Shown here: positions 10,351-20,222 of the stretch, one piece after another
How positions within the stretch are numbered: the first letter of the stretch is position 1
Layout of the letters: every line of letters begins with the position of its first letter
From: Poteriospumella lacustris
Lineage: Eukaryota > Sar > Chrysophyceae > Chromulinales > Dinobryaceae
Length of the DNA stretch: 36,296 nucleotides
Direction of reading: 5' to 3'
Assembly: GCA_008000375.1 (NCBI GenBank)
Contig: SMOI01000312.1
Span: 1 to 36,296, forward strand
Translations under genes and position numbers: made by a program
Notes under the pieces: generated by a model
Database searches by the model: none
What the model was told of the DNA's origin: nothing
What the model saw: the letters and a program-made list of their open reading frames with translations, nothing else

Positions 10351-13006
10351 TTACTCGTTGTCACTGGCGATGTCCTTCAACGAAATGGATGATTGAAGAC
10401 GGCTCATCAGAGCATCGACGTCGTCTTCGCTATTGTCGTCATGGGGTCCATCAAGCGAGTCATCGAGCACACCGGAGCGACCAACCGTCGCGTTGGCGTA
10501 CAACGCCGCATCGTCGGAGGACACCGGCGATGACTCGACCTCGATCTGCATCGCCTGGGTCGCTTTCCGATCACTGCGTGTCGCCGACGGTTTTGGGGAA
10601 AGTACGGTGGGTGCCGCTTCGGATAAGAACAGAAAGTCGTTGTCATGGCCCAGGTCGCCCTCGGCATCGCCGTTCAAATACTCCTCGTCCTCGGCGGCAT
10701 CGGCAAAGTGACGGTGGTGACGGTGCATGTTCAAATGCCTCGACGACGAGGCTGTGTGTGCGGTGGTGGTAGTGCTGGTGGCACCACCGGACGCAGGTGG
10801 GCGACTGGTGGCGAAGAGAATATCAGCTTCATCGAGACGATGCATCTTCTTGGCATCCGATGTCGCCTGGTGGCCATGCGTTCCATTGCGGCGTTGGCCT
10901 CCACGTGAATGATCCGTTTCGGCAGAACTGCGTGCCAGTTCACGATCTTGTTTGCGATCCAACAGAAACGGGGTGTAGTGATCTGGACCCGTATACAACG
11001 GATGGGTATGGGCGGGGCCAAAATCCGCTACCCAACCGCCTTTGGTAGCTTTCCAGCCACTTTGACCCTCATACAATGCCTTGGTGGCAGCGACATGATC
11101 CACTTTCTCTTGTAATCGAGAGGACGTCGCTGTATTATGGTTCATGGTAGTGGCTGTTCCCCGAGCGGTTGACGATGAAGACGATGCAGCAATATCCTTG
11201 CGAGATTTCGTGTCCTTGGCTCTGGTGTCGGTGGCAGTTTTGGACGATAGCCCCAAGAGAGCCGCCGCACGAGCTTGGGCTTCTTTCGGTGACAAGTCCG
11301 CGTCCTCGTCTTCGTCGTCTTCGTCGCGGTCTTCTTCCCCGTAATAGTCACGGTATTGAGCACCACCACTACGGGAGGAGTTGCGCATCAATTCCCGGCC
11401 CACATTACTCTGTAAAAACGCATCGGCGATTTCCAACGTCGCCGCTCCCGAGTCCAATTGATGCAGACGCCTCACGGCTCCACGTTGTAGACGACGCTGT
11501 TCGACCGATTTGGCTTGTAACGATAATTTGGTAGTTTGATTCGCGGGGTTTTCTTGATACAATAGACCGTGACGTTGTAACGAAGCATTGCGCTGTCGCT
11601 GGGTGGCATCAAGCTGCTGCTGATGATATGCTGGATCGGCAAAACCTAGTTTTGGTGCCTGAGCGGTGAGAATATCGACTCGACGACTGCCAATGGTGTG
11701 GAGAGCATCGCGGTCGTGTTTGATTTGTTGTTGATGGTGGTGGAAACGATGCTCACGAATCACATGGCCCAACCGCGAAGGAATACGTTGCAATCGACTG
11801 TAATACGCACGTGACTGTGCCTTGATGGGGTCGACTTTGTGCTGCTTTTGTTGCGACGACACCGTGGCGCGAGACACGTGATGCGAATGGTGGTGATCGG
11901 TGGTTCGGTGCTTTGCATGCGATGCTCGCGTTGACGACGGTCGATCACGTTGCTCGTGTCCGTGTTCGTTTCGCTCGGTGGCACGCGACGGTGGTCCGCG
12001 TCGCTCGTCTGGGTGGCTGACGTCCGTGCTGATGTCATCGTCATGTTTGTCCTCTTCGTACGGGCCAAACCCATCGTCGTTGTCATCATCATTGTCATCA
12101 TCTTCTCCATCATCATCATCGTCGTCGTCAGAAAGGTTTGGGGCACGTTGGCCTGTTCGTCCAGGAATCATCGTGGGCAAAACATCCTGTAAGTGACCCG
12201 GTTGGATTCCCTGTCGTCGCAATCGAAGGAAATTCTTGACAATCGCTTTCCAAAGCGACAAGGGTACATGTTTTTCCATGTATTCCCAGGGTTCACCTTC
12301 CCGATGGGATGGGTTGCTGGGAACGAGAGGTCCGTTGACATCTTTTCCACGCGCCTTCAACAAGGTACGTCGCAGTTTTGGTGACACATGAATGCTCAGT
12401 CGCTACACAGACGCGCAGAGATTTGTTTAGCCAGTTTTTTCCAGACTAGTAGCAGCTGAAAGGATTCACTTACATCTAATGCTTCCGGGAGGTCGCTGAT
12501 GCGAATGCCTCGTTGGTCCAGGCGCATTTCTTCGAAGACTTTGACGATCAACCGATTTCTCCCCGGTGCCCCCATATGGTCGAGATCGACTTCAGGAAAG
12601 GTTCCTGCACCAGACAGAACATCTCCAATCGATCCATATTCATCCGCGAAGGGGAAGTGAGCCATGAAATCTGGTCGATACTTTCGCTCGTTCGCTTCGA
12701 TGAGCAATTGTTGTCTCCGCATGAAATTGGAGGGTTGTTCAGGGTTTTCTGCCTCCATCAGGTACTTCTCTGTTCATAGCCAATCGATAAGACATGAATA
12801 TTAGCAACGATCGACAGTCACAACATCGCCGCATCACACTTACCGCTCAAAAACTTCAGATAAGACATTTGAACATACGGTTGGTCCGGATAGAGCAATG
12901 AGTAGTGCTTCAGACCGATGAACATCAATATTGCCATGGCATCGCCTTTTTCTTCCTCTCGAAACTTCGAGAGCTTGCTCTTGATCGCCTTCTTAATCTT
13001 CTCCAT
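10351..13006 (-). CDS. Unknown acidic, His/Ser-rich protein
   Basis: Three exons on the minus strand: 13006-12844, 12769-12474 and 12402-10351. Introns are 74 and 71 nt with GTAAGT donors; phases agree, giving 836 aa. An upstream in-frame Met at 13030 is possible, but MEKIKKAIKSKLSKFREEE starts more naturally. The first 220 residues look globular and mostly helical, including IGLKHYSLLYPDQPYVQMSY and HVPLSLWKAIVKNFLRLRRQ. Then comes an Asp-rich run near 12062-12135 and a long low-complexity region rich in His, Ser, Gln, Arg and Thr, with scattered more ordered patches (WKATKGGWVADFGPAHTHPL). The C-terminus is acidic and serine-rich. I do not recognise the family. The composition suggests a nuclear or scaffold protein, but that is only a guess. 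The conserved-looking N-terminal part is where a homology search would be most informative. Confidence 0.8.
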
Positions 13007-13569
13007 GGTGATGCAGTGGACTATTTTCAATGGCCTCTACACACACCCCACCACGATTTCAAGTGTACAGCCTGCACGAACTTAGACAAGCGATCTCAAA
13101 AGAAGTGAGAGGCTTCTCCCAACAATGTACTTTAACCGCAAGAAGTCTGTCGTAGATTGTGAAATATGCCCGTACGAATGCTTATCTAACAAATACAAAG
13201 CCCAAGTCTTTTGTCGACGCGGAATTTGAATGACGAAGTGCATGATGACGACGACAGCAACGACGACGATGACGACGACAGCGAAAACTGAAACGCCGGC
13301 AGCCACAATGATGGTAGCATGAAGGAACACTTGCAGGTTCTGTAGTGTGATACAGTACGTTTACCCAGTGCCATACCCCTGCAAATTCGGGTCCTGCAAA
13401 GTGGCAATGTGAAAGAGCAAGGTCAGCTATAGAGGAGTACAGAAGGGTGGGTTGGAAATGGATCGTCAATATTATGGCGGGGGCACACTGTCTGTGCTGA
13501 CAGCAGGACTGAACTATCTACACTACTTATTGGGGGGGGGGGGTATTTCAGAAAGGCCGTCGTATTCAT
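13007..13569. other. Intergenic with G12 run; no secure gene
   Basis: A valine-rich minus-strand frame (13082-13330) is open, but it lacks an ATG and its hydrophobic part is produced by a GTC/ATC trinucleotide-like repeat (13235-13285). A 12-G run lies at 13532-13543, downstream of the PhoD-like gene. I see no gene that I would defend here. Confidence 0.5.
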
Positions 13570-15141
13570 CTAATGCTGTTTTGGCTTATTCATTTTTTGA
13601 TAACGATCTTCAAGGATTTGTCGGCGTTTCATTTCCCGACCCCAACTCAAATAGAAGATCGATGCAAATACAAACCACACGACCCACAATATGGGGATGA
13701 GAAAGAAAATCAACACATATGTTGTCAAGGTCATTCGCTCTAACAAGGATCGCCACAAGGGTTGGGCTCCTTGAATATTCACACACTGTACATCTGCGAC
13801 TGTCAACCGATTCAGGTCGAATTGCGAGCCGTTATATGTCACGACGCCTTGTGGTTGATGAAACGTATCAAACAATGGAAGACGCTTGAATTGAACGGTT
13901 TTGCCGTCGAAGTTGATAGTTCGCCATTCCATATCGGCAGCAGGACTGGTGTGCCACAGATCATTCATATCGCGGAACGATGCGTCATAACTGGCTGCCG
14001 CGTTTCCTCCCGAGGACGACTGAATGTCCAGCGTAGAAAAATGAAGATTTGTATAGATATCGCTATATCGGTTCGCGCGGTGATTTGAGGGATTCGATAT
14101 TTGATACACATTGAAGAGTACGTCCGACAGATATCCCCGACTGTTGATCAAGGAGGGCAAATAATTTGTGTACGGCGCTGGTGTCGTCGACTGTCGCTGT
14201 GATTTCTTCAACTTGGCTACGTCGTGAATCTTTTGAACATCCATGCGATTGGCGAAGGTATGAGACAATCCACTGCTGGTGAACTCCATCAGCCGTCGAG
14301 GAACCACTACCGTTTCTGAATCGGGTCCACGTAGCGTGGCGTAGCATGTCGCCTGCGACAATTCAGCACTATGTATATCGCCTGACAGCAGGAATATATT
14401 AGTGCGCAGCGATGCTTTAGTAACCAATTCGAGCAGCCGTTGACGTGCAGCGGGAAACTCATTCCATGTCTCTTCCAAGAGTTTTTCGTTGGGAATCACT
14501 TGAATCGATGAACCCAGAAGAATCAAGTTTGATGCCTTCGACGCTCGATCCAACTCTGAGGCAAGCCATTCCCATTGACGAGATCCGAGAAAATCACCAT
14601 TGGTGGTTCCTTTTGGGTCTTTGTTGCTTCTGGAGTCCAGCAAGATAACCGTGTAGCGGAAGTCGTGTCCTTCTGGAGTTGGAACGATGAAATCTTTGGA
14701 AGAATAGACGCCATCAAAGATTTCTTGTCCATTTTCATCCAAGAAGGGAACTGGGGTAAAGTGATCTTTGTTAAATTCACGAAATGCGTCCATGGCTTCC
14801 TTGCGGTACTTCCATGTCTTGTCGGCGTTGTTGTTGCCGTAGTCGTGATCGTCATATGTCGAAATCCATCCATGAGAAAGTTTCTCCGCCAAAGACTTCC
14901 AGCCAGGAAGCTTGAAGAACTTTTCGTATTCTTTGCGAATAATTTCTGGTGTACTTTTCTGCCAGAATCCAGTTTTTGGATGAAAATCGGCGTAGATCTG
15001 ATCGCCCAGAAGCAGTAATTGATTCGGCGCGAATTGGGCTATCAAATCCCATATATCATCACCACGATTGGGATTGAAACAAGACCCAAAGGCTATCCGT
15101 TGCCACGAATTGTTTTTGCTTATGACCGAGCTGGACGACAT
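13570..15141 (-). CDS. PhoD-like metallophosphatase with C-terminal membrane segment
   Basis: A single exon of 523 aa is read from the Met at 15141. The frame stays open to about 15252 without an earlier ATG, so an upstream exon (AG near 15218) carrying a signal sequence is possible. PhoD-type motifs are in order: AFGSCFNPN (18-25), GDQIYAD (46-52), TYDDHDYGNN (95-104), the LLDSRSN block (168-174), LLGSSIQV (208-215) and LLSGDIHSAE (251-260). These supply the metal-binding Asp, Asn and His residues of the metallophosphatase fold. PhoD enzymes hydrolyse phosphate mono- and diesters. About residues 470-500 form one hydrophobic helix followed by a basic tail (GREMKRRQILEDRYQK), so the enzyme is probably tethered to a membrane. 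Substrate is unknown. Nothing in the flanks suggests phosphate regulation. Confidence 0.88.
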   Translation of the reverse strand: MSSSSVISKNNSWQRIAFGSCFNPNRGDDIWDLIAQFAPNQLLLLGDQIYADFHPKTGFWQKSTPEIIRKEYEKFFKLPGWKSLAEKLSHGWISTYDDHDYGNNNADKTWKYRKEAMDAFREFNKDHFTPVPFLDENGQEIFDGVYSSKDFIVPTPEGHDFRYTVILLDSRSNKDPKGTTNGDFLGSRQWEWLASELDRASKASNLILLGSSIQVIPNEKLLEETWNEFPAARQRLLELVTKASLRTNIFLLSGDIHSAELSQATCYATLRGPDSETVVVPRRLMEFTSSGLSHTFANRMDVQKIHDVAKLKKSQRQSTTPAPYTNYLPSLINSRGYLSDVLFNVYQISNPSNHRANRYSDIYTNLHFSTLDIQSSSGGNAAASYDASFRDMNDLWHTSPAADMEWRTINFDGKTVQFKRLPLFDTFHQPQGVVTYNGSQFDLNRLTVADVQCVNIQGAQPLWRSLLERMTLTTYVLIFFLIPILWVVWFVFASIFYLSWGREMKRRQILEDRYQKMNKPKQH

Positions 15142-15824
15142 GGGTTGAAACGAAGTCAGATACCTGGTTCTACTGTCGTGATTTTTGATAGCCCCAGATT
15201 GTTTTATTCGCGTGAAGCGCCTGAGGACCGAAGAGTAGTGAGGAGTGATCAATCAACAGGAAGCGACTCTTTTTGTTCTCCTTGATTCTGTAGGAAAGGA
15301 ATCATAAATAAAGCAAAAATAACGGGGAACGAAACAGAAAAAGAAGACGTGTTGGGTGTCGGAATCATTTCTCGGACTTTCTCGTAAAACCCGACTTAGA
15401 CTCTCCCTTGGCTCGGAATCCCGAGTCAAGCCGATGCACATGGCAGACGCACACACCGCAGTGCCTCTGCCGCATTTTCATGGCGTTTGCATTTTCCCGA
15501 CACGTGCTTGACGCACGAGAGAGAGAAGGAAATTGAGCAGCTGAAGAAGGCAGTGGTGGGATTACAACAACCTCATTGCACATGCTCATCTTCAAGTCAA
15601 CAGTTGTTGATACAAGGTAGACATACCACCGTTGCATCATCCACGGAATCACATATATTTGATTTGATTCGATTCCATCGGTTCGTTCTTTCCAAGATTC
15701 CCAGATTCAATCAAGAGCAGGGAGTGGTCTGGCGGAGAGACGTGGTTCAAGTGAAGTATTTTACACGGAAGCCATCGAATTGAACTTCAATAGAGCATTT
15801 AGAGACATAATTCATTGAAGATAC
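15142..15824. promoter_or_regulatory. Divergent region, PhoD-like gene / KGKWT gene
   Basis: This is the 5' side of both flanking genes. The first ~110 bases belong to the open extension of the PhoD-like frame. A plus-strand frame 15487-15783 (98 aa, Ser/His-rich) is open but has no family resemblance and no coding-like pattern. I treat it as 5' leader or spacer. Confidence 0.45.
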
Positions 15825-17739
15825 ATGACGGAAATGGACTTGTTACGCAAAGGAAAGTGGACTCCTGAAGAGGAGAACTATGCCAACGTCATCATCCACC
15901 TTTTCAACCAAGGAAGATTGACGATTGAGCCCGGAACGACGCTTCGATCGCTGTTATCGGACAAGTTGAAGTGGTAAGTCATCGATACCCCTGTTCATAC
16001 GTGGTGACTCTCAGTCTGAAACATCAATCATATAGTGATCCCATGAGAATCACCAAGAAGTACGCTGGGGAAAGTTCCATTGGGAAGCAGATTTTCCATC
16101 CTTCAGAGACATTCATGAGCAGCGAAGAAGACATTCGAGAAGTTGAGCAGCAATTGTGTGTCTTGGAAAAGGCGTTCTTGAAGCGGATAAACTCGAAGCA
16201 GTCGATGGTGGATGAAGATGGCCATGGAAGCTCTTTGCGATCGTCTCAACGAGCATCTCGCAATCGTGAAAAGCCGGCGGAGTATGCGGATTACTACACC
16301 GCGGAGAACTTGGACTCGTTGGATGTGTTTGTTGAGAGCGGACATCGCAGACGATCGACGCAAAACGGCGACCGGAACAGCACGTCATCTCCCACCTTCA
16401 AGTCTGAAAGTGGCCCCAAGTCTGGAAGAAACAGTGGTCGTAGTGGACGAGACAAGTCAGCTTCGCCTGAAGCGACTTCGTTTGTCACGGAGGGTACTGA
16501 AAGAGTCACATTGGTCAACATGGTGAACACGGAAACCGGACAAAGCGTTCTCGCTGAACAGAAGTTTTCGCCGTATCATAAGGTGGACAAGTCACAGGCT
16601 AGCAGTTCAAGCCAAAAGTCCTCTTCTCGTCGATCGTTCTCCGCTCCTAATTTGTCCACGTTGGAGCAATACCCGTCGGAGTTCTCCTTTCCACCAAGCG
16701 TTGGCCAAACGAATGTACCCAACATTCCGTCGTACTCACTGCAAGAGCTTAATGCGCATCCTCAATCCATGCACAAGCGCAAACGCTCCTACTCCAGTAT
16801 GGCCCTCATGGACTTCGAGAAGTTAGTCGATGACGATGGTGCAGCCGGTACGTTTCCGTTTCTTCCCATCGAAAGCTCGCAGTATCGTCCTCATTTCCTC
16901 TTTCTCTTGTCGATTTGATCATTACAGACTCTTTATTCGTCGAATTTGTCACCGCCATGCATGAAATCAAGCGAAGTCGAACGCAGAGCAACGCACAAGT
17001 TGTAGCTGACGCTGCACCTGTCGCTGCAGCTACAGTTACCCCAGTCACGACCCGGATCGATTCCACCACAGCTCCGAAGATGGACGTGACAGCATCGACG
17101 ACTTCGGCTGTTTCCGTCCCAACGCTGACGCCTACGACATCGATGACGACAACAGCAGCAACAATAACACCAGTGCAGCCAAATGTCCAGCAGCAGCAGC
17201 AGCAGCAGCAGCAGTCCTGGCTTTACGTCAACTTGCCCCATTCGATCTTAGTCCAGCCTCAAACCGTCACTGTCGCGACAGTCACACCCAATCCATCGGC
17301 GTCCCAAGGACACATCACCACCGGAACGATCTCACCCCCAACCTCGCTCGTCAATGCTCAAGTCGCTCATATCATCCCTTCACCAGTGCTGACGACGTCG
17401 CAACAGCAACAGTTGCACGCCTCGCAGCAATCGTCACAGTTTCATCAACAGTGGTATGCGTTGCCATTACCCATTTCCTCGGGTGGGGTGCTTCCGAATG
17501 CGGTCATCGCGCCCTGCCCCGATTGGATGTTCACCAATCCTTCGCAGTCGCTGCAGTCTTTGCCATCTTCCAGTCGAGAAAATTCTGATCTTCACCTCGA
17601 TGTGCATTTGCGAGAGGCAACTGAAGCCCCTGTACCGACTTACAAGGACAAACATCTCCCATCGTCGTCAGCATCTTCCCTCAGTTCCACTTCCTCTCAT
17701 GTGATCCCCAGTGACGACGAGGCGGGCATTTCTTTCTAA
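15825..17739 (+). CDS. KGKWT-domain stramenopile protein with Gln-rich C-terminal half
   Basis: Three exons: 15825-15973, 16036-16847 and 16928-17739. Introns are 62 and 80 nt (GTAAGT, GTACGT); phases agree, giving 590 aa. The first ~75 residues form a compact domain: LRKGKWTPEEENYANVIIHL, then GTTLRSLLSDKLKCDPMRIT, then SIGKQIFHP. I recognise this arrangement from many uncharacterised diatom and oomycete proteins; the start resembles a Myb/SANT helix, but the rest does not. The first intron falls inside the conserved CDPMRITKK block. The remainder is low complexity: Ser/Arg-rich to about residue 300, then Thr/Ala-rich, then ten consecutive Gln (CAG repeats, near 17189-17214) and Pro/Ser/Gln-rich text to the end. 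Such tails are common in transcription regulators. That role is inference only; the family has no function known to me. Confidence 0.87.
17193..17214 (+). repeat. CAG trinucleotide repeat encoding polyglutamine
   Basis: A nearly pure CAG run in exon 3 of the KGKWT gene encodes an uninterrupted polyglutamine tract. Such runs are prone to length variation between strains. Confidence 0.85.
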
Positions 17740-18830
17740 AGCATCGACTTGCCTCTGCTTATCACCCACTCATATCAGTTTGTTGTTCTCTCCTCACGCC
17801 CTATATTTATATACGAACTCAGTCTGCTCATTTTTTGCTCCATTTTTGTCTTTATAGTGTTCGTGTTTCTGCCAGCAATTGATCTTTATCGTTGGATGCT
17901 GTGTACATACTTCCTCATTCTTTTAGAAGAAGGCGTTGGCTTCTCTCTGTTCCCTTCTTTTCGTTTGGTAAAGCTCTCTTCTAAGTGGTGAATTAAAGTG
18001 TGTCGTTTTTGTTATCTACAATTTTGCCGCCCCCCTCCCTTCCACTTGCATCTCAGAATGGATGATACTTCTCAACGTATCTTCGTGTTCTCAAAGAAAG
18101 CACTCGTGTTTACTCGAGCGCTTTCCAACCCCGCATCGTCATGCAGCGTGCACCCCCTACAAGTAAAGGCCAAGAAAGCCTTCCTCTACCTCGCAAACTG
18201 AACAACATCCAATCAAAGGACGATAATTATACTTGTTTGTCAAACACATGAACGATGCTTCTTCGCTAGATTAACGTCAACTTCAACTTCCACAGATTCG
18301 GACATCCTGCGACCTGAATTAGTGACACTGCTCGTAGGACTACAGTTTATGAGGAATATCGGAAAGAATGTCGCTTTGCTGGTCATTCCAACGCACCAAC
18401 CAGGTGTAACCAAACGCATGAAGCCTTCCTATGCCGTAGCGCTGCAGCATTCATAGGCCGGATCATTGAATGCGATGGAATGCTCGTGTTGTTCGTCCCT
18501 CCTTTTCATCGCCCTGAAATCCGTTCTGGTTCCCGTTGACGTTCAGTTGGCGCAAGTTAGAACTAGCTTGGGTGTTTAACAAGCCCAGCGCGCAAAACGT
18601 TTTGCAGAACTCCCCCGCGGATGTGATCATTCCGCAACCACATATGCCTCCGTTGCCGACGTTGTGGAACAAACTCTTCGCCCAAAGAGCCAGACACAAA
18701 CAGCGTGCGCGCAGCTCGGCAGATGGCCCACCCTATTCAACCTGCGAATCGTCGCCGTGTCTACGGACTTGTCCCTCACAGTATCGGACGACTCGCCACA
18801 AGGATTGCAGTTTACGGAAGCTACGTATGG
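17740..18830. other. Large intergenic region with degraded ORF remnants
   Basis: About 1.1 kb lies between two tail-to-tail genes. The first part is T-rich and probably the 3' UTR of the KGKWT gene. A short hairpin lies at 18096-18125. Between about 18290 and 18840 several overlapping open frames occur on both strands. One on the minus strand (18463-18699) contains the leucine-rich-repeat-like string NLRQLNVNGN, and a plus-strand frame (about 18294-18455) is open for some 50 codons. None is intact or clearly assignable. I read this as decayed coding sequence or chance. Confidence 0.45.
18096..18125. repeat. Short hairpin (11-bp arms, 8-nt loop)
   Basis: GAAAGCACTCG is followed after 8 nt by CGAGCGCTTTC. 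The arms match at 10 of 11 positions. The one mismatch becomes a G-U pair in minus-strand RNA. It lies in the probable 3' flank of the KGKWT gene. Function unknown. Confidence 0.5.
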
Positions 18831-19891
18831 TTACAATTCATCCGGCACATCGGTGTAATCATCTTCCAAATCATATTGATTCATACGCGGACCATTGTTA
18901 AAGGTTCTTGGTGGTGCATTGTCCACCACCCGACTGTCGGTGGTAATGGCTTGACCGGCCCAACGGCTACCATGGTCTTCTTCGACATTCTCACTCCAGT
19001 GAGGGGGAATCGCAGCAATGATATCTTCCACGGTATAGCTCCAGACGTTCTTATCAACCGGTTGATAATGAATAAACAATGATCCATAATATTTGCCTTT
19101 GAGCGTCCGCATTCGTCCATGCAAGCATTTGGCACTTTCATAAAACAGCATTTGTCCTTCTTCCAATGCCACCGCATGAAGGTTGCCGTCGTGATCTTCG
19201 ATATGAATGGGCCAAGGTTCGTTATCATCGTCGTATTGATGAGCAATGTGGATAATGGAGGAAATCACGTGTGTTTGTGGTTTGTCGTTGTGCATAACAA
19301 TCGTCGAGCCATTTTGATACAATCGGACACCATACGCGCTAGTGGGACGCAACTTGATGCCACCGGCCCAAGCCTCGTGAAGCGGTAACATTTCTCGAAT
19401 AACTTCCCAGGCTAAATCATGCAAAAAGACAAACTTGGGACTTTCGAAGGCGTAAATACTGTCACTGACACCTTGCTCAAACGGCAATGAGTCCCATTGT
19501 GCGACTGCTTTGTCAACAGCAGCTTTGAGCTTCGCATGAATATGAGGAGGGGTTTGCACCACTTGGAATCCCACGTCAGTGAATGGTGGTAAGTAGCGAC
19601 CTATATAATACATAAAAATGAGATGGTCGATGTTGCGATATCGGCGATTCGCAACGTACTCTGAACATACTGCATCCAGTTCTCCCAACGCTCATCGCTG
19701 CCGGTCAATTCCATGATTTCACGCTCACGATTCTCCATCAACGCTCTGTATCCTGGAGATTCTTCGTTCCAAGTAGGTGGCCAAGTGTGCGTCTCGTGCC
19801 ATAATCTGACTCGTTCTTGTTCCGTCGGTCGCGAGGACACCAAAACGACCACTGCGATAAGACATGTCGCAATCACAATCGAAGAAATCAT
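18831..19891 (-). CDS. Prolyl-4-hydroxylase-like 2OG/Fe(II) oxygenase, membrane-anchored
   Basis: Two exons on the minus strand, 19891-19660 and 19600-18831, are joined over a 59-nt intron (GTACGT, phase 1), the shortest in the window. The protein has 333 aa. Residues 1-20 (MISSIVIATCLIAVVVLVSS) form a signal peptide or signal anchor, so the catalytic part is expected in the secretory lumen. The double-stranded beta-helix core is clear: YGVRLYQNGSTIVMHNDKPQ holds the HxD iron ligands H181 and D183, GQMLFYESAKCLHGRM holds the distal H238, and K245 or K247 follows as the 2-oxoglutarate anchor before YGSLFIHYQP. This pattern fits prolyl-4-hydroxylase-type enzymes, which hydroxylate protein prolines, but the substrate cannot be told. 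The last 70 residues are acidic and probably flexible. Confidence 0.9.
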
Positions 19892-20222
19892 CGTCCCTCT
19901 TCTTGTATGACAATATCACGATGAATGATTATAACAACAGCACGCCGCCTCCGGAAGGCGCCTTAACCTTCATTCAGTCATGCAGGTCAAAAGGCGAAAG
20001 GAAACCTCCTCGTCTTTCTTTCTTCCGGTGCATGACGACGATGGTGTGTATCGCATGACGACGATGATGGAAACGCGGTGGTTGGTTTGTTGGTTTTGGT
20101 TGGAAGTCCGAGTGTCCGAGTTAGTTATTCCTCATTCACCTGCGTTGGGTGAGCTTCCAATCGCATAGAAAACACTTTCTGCTATTCACAAACAAGTGTA
20201 ACGTTGGTCATATAGAAAGTTC
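19892..20222. promoter_or_regulatory. Divergent region, P4H-like / PP5-like genes
   Basis: A 331-bp head-to-head spacer. A GACGACGATG motif occurs twice close together (20035-20063) and TTGGTT/TTGGTTTG repeats follow (20082-20105). No TATA box or gene is evident. Confidence 0.45.

Noticed and set aside
13082-13330. Possible small membrane protein on the minus strand
   Set aside because: No ATG, and the hydrophobic run comes from a GTC/ATC-rich repeat; a preceding exon could not be placed.
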